Shown here: positions 1-10,879 of the stretch, piece after piece
How positions within the stretch are numbered: the stretch's first letter is position 1
How the letters are laid out: each line of letters starts with the position of its first letter
NCBI GenBank assembly: GCA_037074765.1
Contig: JBAMDO010000033.1
Span: 288,605 to 352,604, forward strand
Origin: Mansonella perstans
Taxonomy: Eukaryota; Nematoda; Chromadorea; Rhabditida; Onchocercidae
Direction: 5' to 3'
Length of the DNA stretch: 64,000 bases
Program-made: the position numbers and the translations under genes
The notes under the pieces: model-generated
Told to the model about the DNA's origin: nothing
Database searches by the model: none
What the model saw: only the letters and a program-made list of their open reading frames with translations

Positions 1-339
1 AGGTGCTTGCCTTTCTTTATCTTTGGACTCGAAGATTTTTTCTTTTCAATTCGATAAGAAACAAATTGGAAATAACTTCAACCAATTTCGGTAAAGAAAA
101 TAATTATTTAATGCTCTTCTTTTTTTGTAATGAAATTTTCACCAAAGTTTATTTGTATCGTTGTCGGAAATTGTGAAAATAAGAAAATCGAGTCTATAAA
201 AGATTCGAGAATTTTTCACAAATATTTCTTTTAATAAATGTGAAGCAATTACTTTCAATCATCCAATGCAGTAAAGTGCCTGTAAAAAGTCTTTTGATAA
301 ATTATTTTCTGATCAAGTCTGAAAAGTAGTTAATTTCAG

Positions 340-1606
340 AATGCATTCCCACTTGTTGCTCTTTTTTTGCGTTGCCCACTGAGCACCGATTCAGCAAATT
401 ATTCCGAAGCCGGATTATTTCAATGGTTCCATTACAAAGGTAAATATTTAGAGAAATTAATTTGTTTATATTTTGCTGTATCATAAAAAGGTAGACTACA
501 CTGGAATATTTAAATAACTGATTTGTGGAAATTTTCCTTAGCATAAATAATAAAACACATCCACTCCACGTCTCTTTCAATGATCTATTGAATATAAAAA
601 AAATTAAACTGCTAGAATTCTTATTCTTTTAGATTCTTATTATTTTAGATTTTACAAAATCAATATTTCGAGTTAGAGGCATATCAAATGGTTCCATAAA
701 TGGTTTCGTTATACCAGCGGCTTTACATCATCGCCAAGATATTCATATATATCAAATATTTTGGTAACATATCATTTTTTTATTATTCATATAACTTCAC
801 TGATAGCTGCAAGTATTTTGATATGGCATTAAATTGAAAATGAATTTGTTTTTCCTTTCATCTAAATTCTATTACAGGAATGATACTATCGAGAACGAAA
901 AGTTTTCACTCGATTTTACTAACGATAATTGCGAAAAGAACAACTTGGTTAGTTTTCTTTTTTTTTTTTTTTTTTTTGAAAATATTTGTCCTGGAATAAA
1001 CTTTTCATACTAAAAATAAAGTGATAAATATTATTTGGACATTATGATGTATATTCATTTTATCTATAAATGTATTTCTATTAAGCTGGAAAAACTCAAA
1101 CACATCTCATCACCTAAATTGATACTGTCATTTCTCATACTGGCCGGAGCAAAACAATCAGCAGATACAAACCGTTATGCACAATCAATCGGCAGCTTCT
1201 TGAACAAGACTTTATTTCAACAGGAAACTGGAAATGAGAAGCATATTTGTATTGCTTCTCAAACACTTCACACATTACCGGGGTTTCCTTGTTGATTATT
1301 AACGTACAAAACAATTAGGAAAAAAGCGTTCGTAGTGCATTCGCACATTACCTAAATAATTATTCATATAAAATTAAAATTAAATTGTCAATTTATAAAA
1401 ACAATAAAATTAATCTCAGGGATGATAACACTGACAAGATGCCAAACAAATTGTATTATGACAACAGTATTATGGTATTTGGTGGAGAAGGTGTTAGTGT
1501 ATCTACACTTGTAGTGAACACTAAGGACGCGACAAAATTGCGGGAAGAGTTCCAGAAATGGAATGTAAATCTTGATTATCTTGTAAATCTGGCTGCTTTG
1601 TACTAA
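340..1606 (+). CDS. Uncharacterised multi-exon gene, 5' end unresolved
   Basis: I do not recognise this protein. Five exons can be joined with canonical splice sites and fully agreeing phases: 340-439, 649-763, 878-947, 1086-1282 and 1420 onward, the last open to a TAA ending at 1606. The predicted chain begins NAFPLVALFLRCPLSTDS, contains IFRVRGISNGSINGFVIPAA and a hydrophobic patch LILSFLILAG, and ends with MVFGGEGVSVSTLVVNTKD followed by LREEFQKW. Candidate N-glycosylation sites (NYS, NGS, NDT, NKT) and scattered cysteines would suit a secreted or lumenal protein, but this is inference. The start codon was not found; an upstream exon may lie before 340 or outside the window. If exon 4 is not spliced at 1282 it stops at 1295. 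The phase agreement argues for a real gene. A decayed LINE follows immediately, and the exon at 3514-3718 may be its true end. Confidence 0.5.
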
Positions 1607-1959
1607 ACAGGCAGCAAATATACACTATCGATTTTTAAAGTTAGACTTGTATAGATATAGTAAAACCATTCTGAGTTGAGTGATATAATTAGATAGCTGA
1701 AAAGATATCTTTAATTATAATCATACTAATTCAAATGAAGCAGAAAGTTTTAGGATGAAACAATCAGCCAAATGAATAATCACCAGAAAATTGCATTTCA
1801 TTTGACAACGGCCAACTCCGAAGAACCTAAAAATGCCGATAGTTTGTTTGAGTAAGTTAAAAAATTACTTCAATATATTCTCAATTAATTTTGCACTTTT
1901 TTCTCTCAACATTGAAAGATTAAAAGCTTTGCGTAGTTTAGATTTGATAGGTGTAATTT

Positions 1960-3420
1960 TCGATCACTTCAATGTATTTATATTGCCATTGCTCAAGATC
2001 TTTTGTCTGAAAGTCAATATGGCTTCAGAGCTAAAAGCTAATAGATACGAGCTGATAGGTACCGACATGATATTCGTTCTCAAACAATTATAAGAGAAAT
2101 GTAGAGAACAAAACAAAGGATTCTATGTAATATCAGTTGAGTTGCCAAAGCTTTTGAAATATGAGCAGAAATGGCTTCGGCAGATCCTGGAACAATTAGA
2201 ATGTCCTCCCAAATTCCTCAGAATGATCATCTTGCTACATGAAAGTCAGCGCAGTTAAGTCAGATATACCAATATTTTACTAAGTCTTTCTGAATAATTA
2301 ATGGTATGAAACAAGATTATGTCCTTGCACCAACTCTATTCACTATTTTCTTCAGTACGATGCTGCAAAAAATCTTCCTGACAAAAAAAATGGTATTTAT
2401 TTTCGCTACCCTGCTGCTGACAGTTTATTAAACCTAAAACAACTAAAGGCGCACACCAAGACTCTTTGCGGGAACATTCTATTTGTTCCAAGATCTGACA
2501 TAAGCCATTTCTGCATAATTTCAGAAGCTTTGGCATATGTTGAGACTACGCCCTTGTTGCTCAGATCGAAGTTGCTCCGTAGCGCTTAATGAGCTCTTTG
2601 TTCTGGAAGTTAGCATAAAGAAGACAGAAGTTTTCCATTAATCAGCATCACAAGCTGAATACCATACATCACTATAGGGGATTCAGAGCTTAGCTGTCCA
2701 CCAGTTCATTATCTTGGCAGTATCAATTCCTGTGACGCAAACAGCTAAAGCATTCAGGGCTTTCGAAAAGCTTCATAAAAGATTTTGACGCAACAAACAT
2801 CTGAAGAACAACAGTATTACAAATGCTGTTTATAGAGCCATTGTACTGCTAACTCCTTTATATGAATCTGAATTATGGTCATCTACCGCCACCACCCGCA
2901 TCTCCTCGAACGTCTCCATTAGCGCTGCTTCCATTCAATTCTCAACATTCACTGTATTGATTAGGTGAACAAATGAGATAATCTTTCAACAGGCAGCTAT
3001 CATTAGCATTAAAGCCATACTGCTGAGGACGCGTGGCGCTGGACAGGACATGTCTCCAGGGCGGAGGATCATTGGCACCCTAAAATTGTCTTGTATGGCG
3101 AACTTGTTACCGCTTCCATAAGAGAGCTGTCCTAAAAAGCGATGTAAGAACTCTCTAAAACAGATCCTAATTCAGTCAAATTCACTATGACATGTAGACA
3201 CACAATCCATAATGCTGTTGTTCTCTTTCAAATTACGCATAGAATCAATGCCGGGTAAAGAAGATATCGCTTAAAACACCGTACATTACCTATACACTTA
3301 AGCAAACTTCCCGCTGCATCGTTTGCAGTGATACCTTTCGTATTGCTCACAAGTGAATTTGTATTAAACGTGAATGAAATCCTGCAAATCTTCGTTCACG
3401 AAGCCAAGCCACAATATTTT
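1960..3420 (+). mobile_element. Decayed LINE (non-LTR) copy 1, reverse transcriptase half
   Basis: Three-frame reading of the + strand gives a run of fragments in the order expected for the reverse transcriptase of an endonuclease-RT LINE of the kind often annotated 'craniofacial development protein 2-like'. About 1985-2110 reads SQYGFRA then TDMIFVL-type and CREQNKGFYV pieces. LEQLECPPKFLRMI follows near 2190, VLAP-TLFS-type text near 2320, and CALVAQIEV (the position of the catalytic A-D-D box) near 2550. NAVYRAIVLLTPLYESELW lies near 2820 and LYGEL near 3090. A zinc-knuckle-like CIVCSDTF is near 3320. Many frameshifts and stops show it is dead. No endonuclease domain is seen upstream. Placement in the RTE/jockey-like group is from memory of the family and not resolved. 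Confidence 0.75.
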
Positions 3421-3513
3421 TACTTCGAAAAAGAACCTTTAATTTCTCTTATTCCCATCTGTTAGTAGCAGTTCATTTTTAGCTTAATTAATAGGAAGTT
3501 AATGATTTTGCAG

Positions 3514-3718
3514 CGATGTGTTTCCTGACATAAAATTAGCAACAGTTCCCGCATTTACCGATGGAATGATTTCAACAATAAAGTCATCAAGTGATACATT
3601 TCACTATGGTTCTGTTTATGCCATAATCGGTTTTGAACATAATGCTGAAGCATTATGTTCTAAGTTTGGGAAAAAGTCTGTTTTCAAAGATATGTTTCGT
3701 TTGTTTAGAAATGTATGA
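3514..3718 (+). CDS. Possible terminal exon of the uncharacterised left-edge gene
   Basis: After a good acceptor (TTTTGCAG ending at 3513) the frame is open to TGA at 3716-3718. It reads DVFPDIKLATVPAFTDGMIS, then GSVYAIIGFEHNAEALCSKF and a basic tail ending LFRNV. It enters in phase 2, but the only phase-2 donor visible in the exon starting at 1420 would discard most of that exon. So either a short exon is missing or the intervening LINE has broken the gene. Codon use and the lack of low complexity look protein-like. No family is recognised. It could instead be a relic exon. Confidence 0.4.
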
Positions 3719-4110
3719 CATAAACACTGTTGACCTGTTTATCTTCACATATACACACACACATATTCACGCAAGTGTACGCTCTTTTTACGTATTCCCA
3801 GTTGGCGTACTATCATCGGGATTTTGCAGTGTATCGGCAAGTTTGTAGGCCTAGCTGTTTGCATTGCTTTAGTGCGCAAATTTAAGTTAAAAATAAGAAG
3901 CCGTATTTGTCAAGCATTTGAGCTGTGAATATACATGTGAATCGAAGTCAAAGGGCATTTAAGTTACCAAGCATTCATGACTTTTTTTTTTATCGCAAAT
4001 ATAATGTCTTATTTGTCGAGAAAGATGTAAACAGCCTCTATCGAAACATTATTTCTTGCAAAACAATGACATAAACACTGTCACCCTATCTTCACGCAGA
4101 CATACATATA
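3714..4110 (+). repeat. Diverged direct repeat of exon end and 3' flank
   Basis: The string ATGACATAAACACTGT plus a following TATCTTCAC occurs at about 3714 and again at about 4066, each followed by a CA/TA-rich run (ACACACAC, ATACATATAT). The stretches before both copies also resemble each other loosely, which suggests an old duplication of roughly 100 bp covering the end of the 3514-3718 exon and its flank. Confidence 0.4.
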
Positions 4111-4125
4111 TATTTGAATTTTGCA

Positions 4126-4215
4126 TTGTTGCAGATCTTGCGGTTTATATGTTACATTTCCATATTTGCAGATTTTACAATTTGCATGTTGCAGATTTTG
4201 CAGTTTGAATGTTAC
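4126..4215 (+). repeat. Short degenerate tandem repeat, GCAGATTTTGCAGTTTG-like
   Basis: Units of the form TTGCAGAT(T)TTGC(A)GTTTG(A/C)ATGTTAC recur three to four times with substitutions between 4126 and 4215. No coding or RNA feature is seen in it. Confidence 0.45.
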
Positions 4216-4837
4216 ACATCTTGCACGTTACATATAACGTGAGCGTAGCGTACATGAGTGTGCATTGCAATTCATTCATGAAGTTTAAGTTGCAAGATGC
4301 AAATTCTATTATTATTTTGCAAATCATCATAAACATTTGAAAGATCATCGTCATATGCATGAAGATTATTTTCATTAGAAGGAACATTGTGTTGTCTTAT
4401 CATTTTGATTAAATATTCAGTTCGAATTTTCACATTTTCAATTCTCTGTAATTATATTGGCTTACATAATTGGCAAATGTAAGCAGATTTTGTCGTGTTT
4501 TTTTTCCTAAATTTCTCGAAATATTTAAATTGAAATATTCTTTTCAGATCATCGTGGAAAAAAAAAAGAAACATCGATTTTTGCTTTTTTTGTATGTTAT
4601 GTTTAGATGTATGGAAAGTGAACATTGTCTGAAGTGGAAATATTTTAAAAAAGTATATGCAAATTTTGTAATTTATAAAAGAAATTTGATAGAGAAGGAA
4701 AATAGAAATAGTTAAGGAATAGTTTTTCTTTTTCTAGAAAGCGAAGACAGAAGATAGAAGATAAACCAGAATATCTGGAAAGTAAGGATAAAAATTGAAC
4801 AGAACGCAGGAAGAACACTTGAATGGACATTTTTAGC

Positions 4838-4907
4838 ATCTTGATTACTTCACTGTCAATCTCTTGATTACTTCACTCGATTACATCTTGATTACTTCAC
4901 TGTCAAT
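4838..4907 (+). repeat. Tandem repeat, CTTGATTACTTCACTGTCAA unit
   Basis: Three copies of CTTGATTACTTCACT(GTCAAT) lie head-to-tail, the middle one shortened and ending CGATTACAT. The array runs directly into the short open frame that ends at 5015. Confidence 0.7.
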
Positions 4908-5015
4908 AATGCGACAAATGGGTGGGGATGTAAAATCACCTACCGATGGTATGCGATGAAGCAGGCCTATTGGATGAAGAGATTTTTCGAAAATACACTA
5001 GTTCGGACTGAATAA
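4842..5015 (+). other. Short open frame without start codon, possible relic exon
   Basis: One + frame is open from the tandem repeat to TAA at 5013-5015. Its second half is unusually protein-like for this AT-rich region: NGWGCKITYRWYAMKQ, then AYWMKRFFENTLVRTE. There is no ATG, no supported splice partner and no family I recognise. It may be a fragment of a transposable element or a dead exon. Confidence 0.2.
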
Positions 5016-5040
5016 ATCAACTCTTGTTAATTAATACTTT

Positions 5041-5140
5041 AATAGTTGATCGAATTATATCCTAACAGTTTGGTTAAGTTATATTTCAATAGCTTCATCA
5101 AGTTATATTTTAAAAGTTTGATCAAGTTACATTTTAACAA
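5041..5140 (+). repeat. Degenerate tandem repeat, about 31 bp unit
   Basis: Four imperfect units of the form GTTTGATCAAGTTATATTTTAA occur in a row (starting about 5044, 5070, 5091 and 5115). Nothing else is seen between 5140 and the flp-22 3' end apart from AT-rich sequence. Confidence 0.55.
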
Positions 5141-6074
5141 ATGACATTATGAAGTGACAAGTAATATGCTTAAATTATACCTTATAGCAATTGGACTAAC
5201 GTATAACAATTTGCTGGCATTGAGTGCAGCGATTTGTTTTTTATTTAAAGTTAAAAAACTGAATGCAGCAATTGGGATAGCATAATGTGATAGATGATTC
5301 ATCACTTTTTCTACGAATATTTAAATTTAAATTCAGATATTTTAAGTATTACGTAAATTTGAATAAGAAAATAATATTGTTCATTCTAATCGACAGCCTT
5401 TTTTTTTTGATGGAACTTTTTTATTTTCTTATTTTTATCTTTACATCTCCTACTTTTATCATATCATAAATCAATATTTATTATTATCTCTGTACATTTC
5501 TTACAAATCTTAAATTCTTGAAAAACTTTAATTTTGAATTATCATCTGCAACGATTTCTCGTTTTCGTTCTCAATTCATTTTTAAAAGATTTGCTTGATT
5601 ATAGCTTAACTTCATGCAGCCGATTACTAGAACATACCACGGAATGTCCGGTGCCCGATACTGCTTTTAAAATTTCTATGGAACAGTCATTTTGCGCTTA
5701 ATGAAACTTTACTGCCCATTAAAGTTGTTTCTTTGTTTCTAATTTATATAAATCAAAGTGAAAATTATATTACTATTAATTGTCCACGAAATATTTTATA
5801 CCAAAAGTTTAAAATACCACGACAAGAATGTCGTCTATCAAATGCACTTTTGCAACATTTTTATTTTCTATTTATTTTAAAAAAGCAAACACGCAAAAAA
5901 AATATTGAAATTACGATGTATCACGATGACGACAAATGAAACATTATGATATAATTAATGAAAAAGCAAATTTTTCATTTTAACACTGTTAGAAAGTTTT
6001 TGAAATATTTGCCATTTTTTAAAAAAAATTTTTGACATTTAAAAATTTAACGTTTAAAATTTTCAAAAATAAAT

Positions 6075-6080
6075 TTTATT
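6075..6080 (-). terminator. Poly(A) signal of the flp-22-type gene
   Basis: AATAAA on the - strand lies about 80 bp after the stop codon at 6161. It is a sensible distance for a short nematode 3' UTR, but AATAAA is frequent by chance in sequence this AT-rich. Confidence 0.4.
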
Positions 6081-6160
6081 TCAGGATAGAATACTAATTT
6101 AAATTATAACAAAGCGTTGCGTAACCCCCCAAAAACAACAGCAATGTTTTTTTTGTATTT

Positions 6161-7805
6161 TCATTGAGAATCATAGAAATCATCGTTTCGCTTGCCAAAT
6201 CGCATCCATTTGGTCATTTGCGCCGCCCTTTTGCCAAAACGCATCCATTTAGCATTAGGTAATCTTTTCCCAAATCTCATCCATTTTGTATTTGGTGCGC
6301 GTAAACTTCGAGTAAAATCATTATCCTAAAAAATAAATTCCTAAAATTTACCATTTGTAATTCCTAAATGCTTTTTTTTTTTTTATTGAAATCAAATGAA
6401 CATCCAAAAATTAATTCCAATTTAATTTCTCCTTGAATTAGGTAATCTCTTTTTAACCGAATCTCATTTTCTGAATATCCAAATTTAATTCCATAATTTC
6501 AGATTTTATATAACCATTAAATTCCACGTGCAAAATTTATTAAACAAACATCAATTATATTACTTCTTTTTTAAGAACCAAATGACTACTCGAAATTAAT
6601 TCAAATTTAGTTTTTTTTGAATGTGATCATTCCTTTATACGCATTAATTACATTATCCATTTTACAGGAACCAAATGATTATCTAAAGCTTCATTCCATA
6701 ATCGCTTAATTCTTAATATATAATTTGGTACAATACTTATCCATTGATATTATTGTTTAAAATTAATTTGTTGATTGTTCAAGGGAATTTTATTTATATC
6801 CCCAATGAATTAATTTCATTGCAGCGCCATTTCAGCATTCTTTTTAATCAGTTAAAACTAAAATTTTCGATCAGTAATCCAGTACTTTTTTTTAAAATAT
6901 AAGTAAGTAATCAACTAACTAATCACTGCTTGCTGTTCATTTTAGCATCAAAATGCTCAAAACAAATCGTTCCATTTCCTCCCTCAAAGTTTGCTACGCA
7001 TTTTTTTTTTTTGGTTTATCAAACTTTTATTCAACAACTAGCTCAATGAAGCATTTAACTTTAACTAAATTTTCTTTCGTAACAAATTTGCTAACTATAA
7101 CTTAGATCGATTAAGTGATAAAAAAAAAACAAAGTTATTTGATTTTAATGGTGGATTCCCTTAATCAATAATAATTCATTTACATTTAATTTTGCTAAGC
7201 CAATAATTCGTAAAGTAGTAAGTTACTGAAAAATTAGCTTATTTGCACAACAATTCAATAAACAATATAAAATTAATTCAACAGCAGTTTTGCACTATTT
7301 TTTCTTCCTTTCCATAGACAATGCGTGAAATATATATTTTTCTTCAGATATTTTCATTCACTCTTGCACCTGTTACATTTACGTCATGGAAATAAAAACA
7401 AACATACGAAAGTGTAAAACTCTAATTAATTCATTAATTTAATTTCATGTAACTTCACATGTATCAACATATTCTCTGATACATAATAACGAATTTCAGA
7501 CTTTGATATTATATTAGTTTAATGGAAAAAAACTGGAAGAAAACTTCGTAAGAATCTTTGCCCACTTACTTTTGCATTATTTTGCCTTATTTAATATTAA
7601 ATCAAATCGTTGAAATTTTTGCCAGCTTGCTTATTTAGTATTTAATCAAATGATATGTATGCAAAATGTGATAATAATAACAAATTTAACTTACATCATT
7701 ATCCAGTTCAACTAATGGTGGATCGAAATACATTGAAGTTGTTAGGACAAAAGTTGCTGAAGCAATAAACAATGCGACGATAAAGTGCGATTGACCAAAC
7801 TTCAT
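6161..7805 (-). CDS. flp-22: FMRFamide-like neuropeptide precursor, flp-22 type (KWMRF-amides)
   Basis: Two exons on the - strand, 7805-7695 and 6325-6161, join in phase 0 (AATGAT|GTAAGT ... TTTTTAG|GATAAT) to give 91 residues. Exon 1 (37 codons) starts MKFGQSHF and has a hydrophobic core [14 protein letters not shown], a typical signal peptide. Exon 2 carries three peptides, each followed by [27 protein letters not shown] and [13 protein letters not shown]. It then ends [12 protein letters not shown]. The Gly would become the C-terminal amide and Lys-Arg is the prohormone-convertase and carboxypeptidase site; a lone Arg (SLR) precedes the first peptide. C. elegans flp-22 encodes copies of a peptide ending AKWMRF-amide, so orthology is likely. 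The mature peptides would be secreted from neurons and act on G-protein-coupled receptors. Expression sites cannot be read from the sequence. The 1.37-kb intron holds only AT-rich DNA. Confidence 0.9.
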
Positions 7806-10800
7806 TTCTGAATCCACTGAATTCAAACCGTAAATGTTTTGACTTCAAATAAAAAACCTGTAAAACAAAAAAGTGAATATTGAAATTCATCTTTTTAATT
7901 TTAAGCAAATTTCAAGCGAAAATTTAATATGAGGAGCTTAAATGTGCGAAAAATTGATTCAAATTATTATAATAATTAGTTAAAAATTAATTAACCAACT
8001 AGTTATTATTTTCTTAAAAAGTCAAGAAACGATTTCTGGATGATCATTACAACTATACGGGTGACACTTCTAATCATTTTACAATTGATTTTATCAGTTA
8101 TTTTCCATCATCTTAAGCATACTCAAATGAGGCTAGATATTGCAAATTTGACTTAGCAATGATAATTGTTATAATAAGGGATTATAATTACATCACATTT
8201 TAACGGATCTTTATGGCAATTCACTTCCATACATTCAATCTAATCTTCTATAAATTAAAATAATGAAATTAGCCAAGAAAGCAGAAAAGCGGTTTTGGTT
8301 TTCCTAGAATTCCTAGAATTATTATTGCCAATGAGCAGAAATTTCAAAAAATATTCACTTCAGCAGATTTCGAGAAAGTATTACAAAAACTAAAATGGTC
8401 AAAAAAGTAATTGTGTAGGATATTTGTTTCAATGATTTATTTAAATTTGAAAATTCTGCAAGAATAAATTTTTGCTAATAGAAACAAATTACAATCATTA
8501 TGAAATTGTGGCGAATGATTAACTGTAAAGAAATTCCTGCAAATGCAAATGAAATCATTTGTAAATTTTTAAAATTATTATTAGATGAATATTTTGTCAA
8601 CATTTTATCACAATCAGATAAATTACTGTGACAACAATTTAAAGTTCTCAAAGGAATACTATGCATGGATGACTTATCACTGTAAGGCTTACAAGATATT
8701 ATTTCAAAATTATTTCTCTCCATAAATTCATATAGCCTTATTTTTATACTTTCAAGTGCTTTGAGGAGTTATTAATGATATAGGCTTACGTAAATTTTCT
8801 CAAAGTAGTAGTGATAAAAATTTATGTGGAAAATGCACGACCTAATAATAAGATAAATTTAAATTTAAATAACTATCCTGTTTAGCAAAATACTTAGACG
8901 CAAAGAGATTTAAAGCGAAAAAAATTCAAAGCTGGAATACTCAAATGAAAAAAATTCTTTTTTTTGAGTAAAAAAATACTCATAAAATAAATAAATAAAT
9001 AAATAAAAATATTTTTTACATTTAATGTTTCAATATGAATACTCTTGAATGCAACGACCAATTATTTTTGATCGATCGAATGCATACTCATTTACAATCT
9101 TTCAGAATTCAACAATTTTTGAAACTAAAATGCATTCATTTATCATTTTTAAATGGATTAAATTAACCAGCATAATATGCAAAAATGTTCTCTGGACATG
9201 GTATTATTGAGAAAATATTCAATTTCATTTATTTCACATTTTTACAATTTCACTCTTATTTTTTTTTTCTGATATTTTTCTGATATTTCATTCACATTTA
9301 CAATTTTCACTCTTATTAATTTCTGATATTCGAAGCGATCAATGCAGTATGTGATTAAATTGTGGTATAAAAGTTGAGATAAGTTAAAATATGCGCCTAC
9401 TTAAAGTTTCATAGTAGAATGTTAATGATAGAAGTAATTTATTAAATAAACTTGCTTAATATTGTTATCATTTCAGCAAAACAACAATACATTTCAAGCA
9501 TAAAATTGTATTGCAATTCAGCTATTCCATTTTCATCTGTCCTATTCTATCTTCTATTCTATCTTATGCTGTCGCATTTTATTCTATTCTATTCTACCAT
9601 ATTATATCCTATTTTTCAATTCAAATTCAGGTATATAACAAACGGAAATGATTATCAAATCTAGCTTTAATAATTTATATTTAATTCAAAAAGAAGAATA
9701 ATTAGAAAAAAGCAGAAAAAACAAAATAATCATTAGCTCGAAGATTATAATCTCGTAAAAGGAAAAAGTTGTTATTTTGGAGAACTAACAGATTTTGAAA
9801 TGTTTTCCTCTAATTAACAATTGGAATGTAAGCCTGAAATTTTACGAGATAATGCGCTCAATAAGTAAACAAAAAAAAGATTAAGATAAGTAAATCATTA
9901 AGAAGCACGGAAAATAGGGAAATGTAAGGAAAGCAAAAACAAATGTGATCGTGATTGCCATCATTTTTTGCTTTCTTATTTAACATTAAATCTGCGTTTT
10001 TTTTTCTTTTTCCTCTTCATTTTTTCAGAAATTTTTTAAAAATTTTTTCTTTTTCTCAAATTAAAACTACTTCACAATTATCTCTATGATTATCAGTAAC
10101 AATAGCATGGTATATGTTTTCAACATATTCATTCAATCCATGTTTGCGAAGAATCACTGAATCAGTAGCTGGATTCAAAATTGAAAAAAGTTAATAAATT
10201 CCAAATTCTAATTTTTGAATTGGTTGATATTCAAACACTGAATTTGCATGCATACATGCGCTATGCTTCATTATTTACTACTGCACCGTTCGATTGCTTA
10301 ATGTTTGTTCATTTGTCTCTGTTGTCATGGATAAAAGCCTTGCTACCTTCACGAAGTTTTAAGTTATGCTAACAGTAGCGTATGCTTCTGCCAAGGTTTC
10401 AATCAGACAGATTGCAATTTTGGGAATCAGGCAAGGTGTGTTCACGGCAGAATGAGCTCGTTAGTCTTCGCGCAACCATCTTAGGAGAAAGAAAACTCTT
10501 ATTTTAAGCACGGACAGAGAGGACTCGTTCAGCTGTATAAGGACATCCACTTCGGAGAAAGATATTCTAGCCAAAACCTACGAACGAGGATTTCGCTGTC
10601 ACCGTCTAAGCTTGCTATGCCTTGACAGATGAATCTCTGAAATGAAAATCTAAATATTGTATTTTCTTTACAATTTATAACTTTGGTAGCAAATTTCATT
10701 ATTTTCATTAGAACTTCAAATATTTTCAGGAATCTATCCCCCATACTCAGAAAGCCTTGTAGCAACAGACGACAGACGAAGTGGCAGATGATAAGGTATA

Positions 10801-10870
10801 CAAAAGCCGCAAACCCAACTCTGCATCCAGGCAGTTCAAAACTTTGATCAATTGAGATCGACCTGAAATT
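7806..10870. other. Intergenic region, AT-rich, no gene seen
   Basis: This is the region upstream of the flp-22-type gene. It contains an (AAAT)n run near 8988-9008 and a (TTCTA)n-like run near 9535-9600. Slightly GC-richer sequence at about 10380-10620 may be the 5' part of LINE copy 2. No exon with splice signals and a protein-like frame was found on either strand. Confidence 0.5.
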
Positions 10871-10879
10871 AATACCCAA

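Noticed and set aside
1..102. Possible exon at the window's left edge ending at a GGTAAAG donor (about base 90)
   Set aside because: The frame needed to join phase 0 at base 340 has a stop; other frames do not match in phase.
878..1282. Resemblance of the left-edge gene to GH18 chitinase-like proteins or nicastrin
   Set aside because: No catalytic DxxDxDxE-type motif and no alignable run with nicastrin; only a generic Leu-rich stretch matches.
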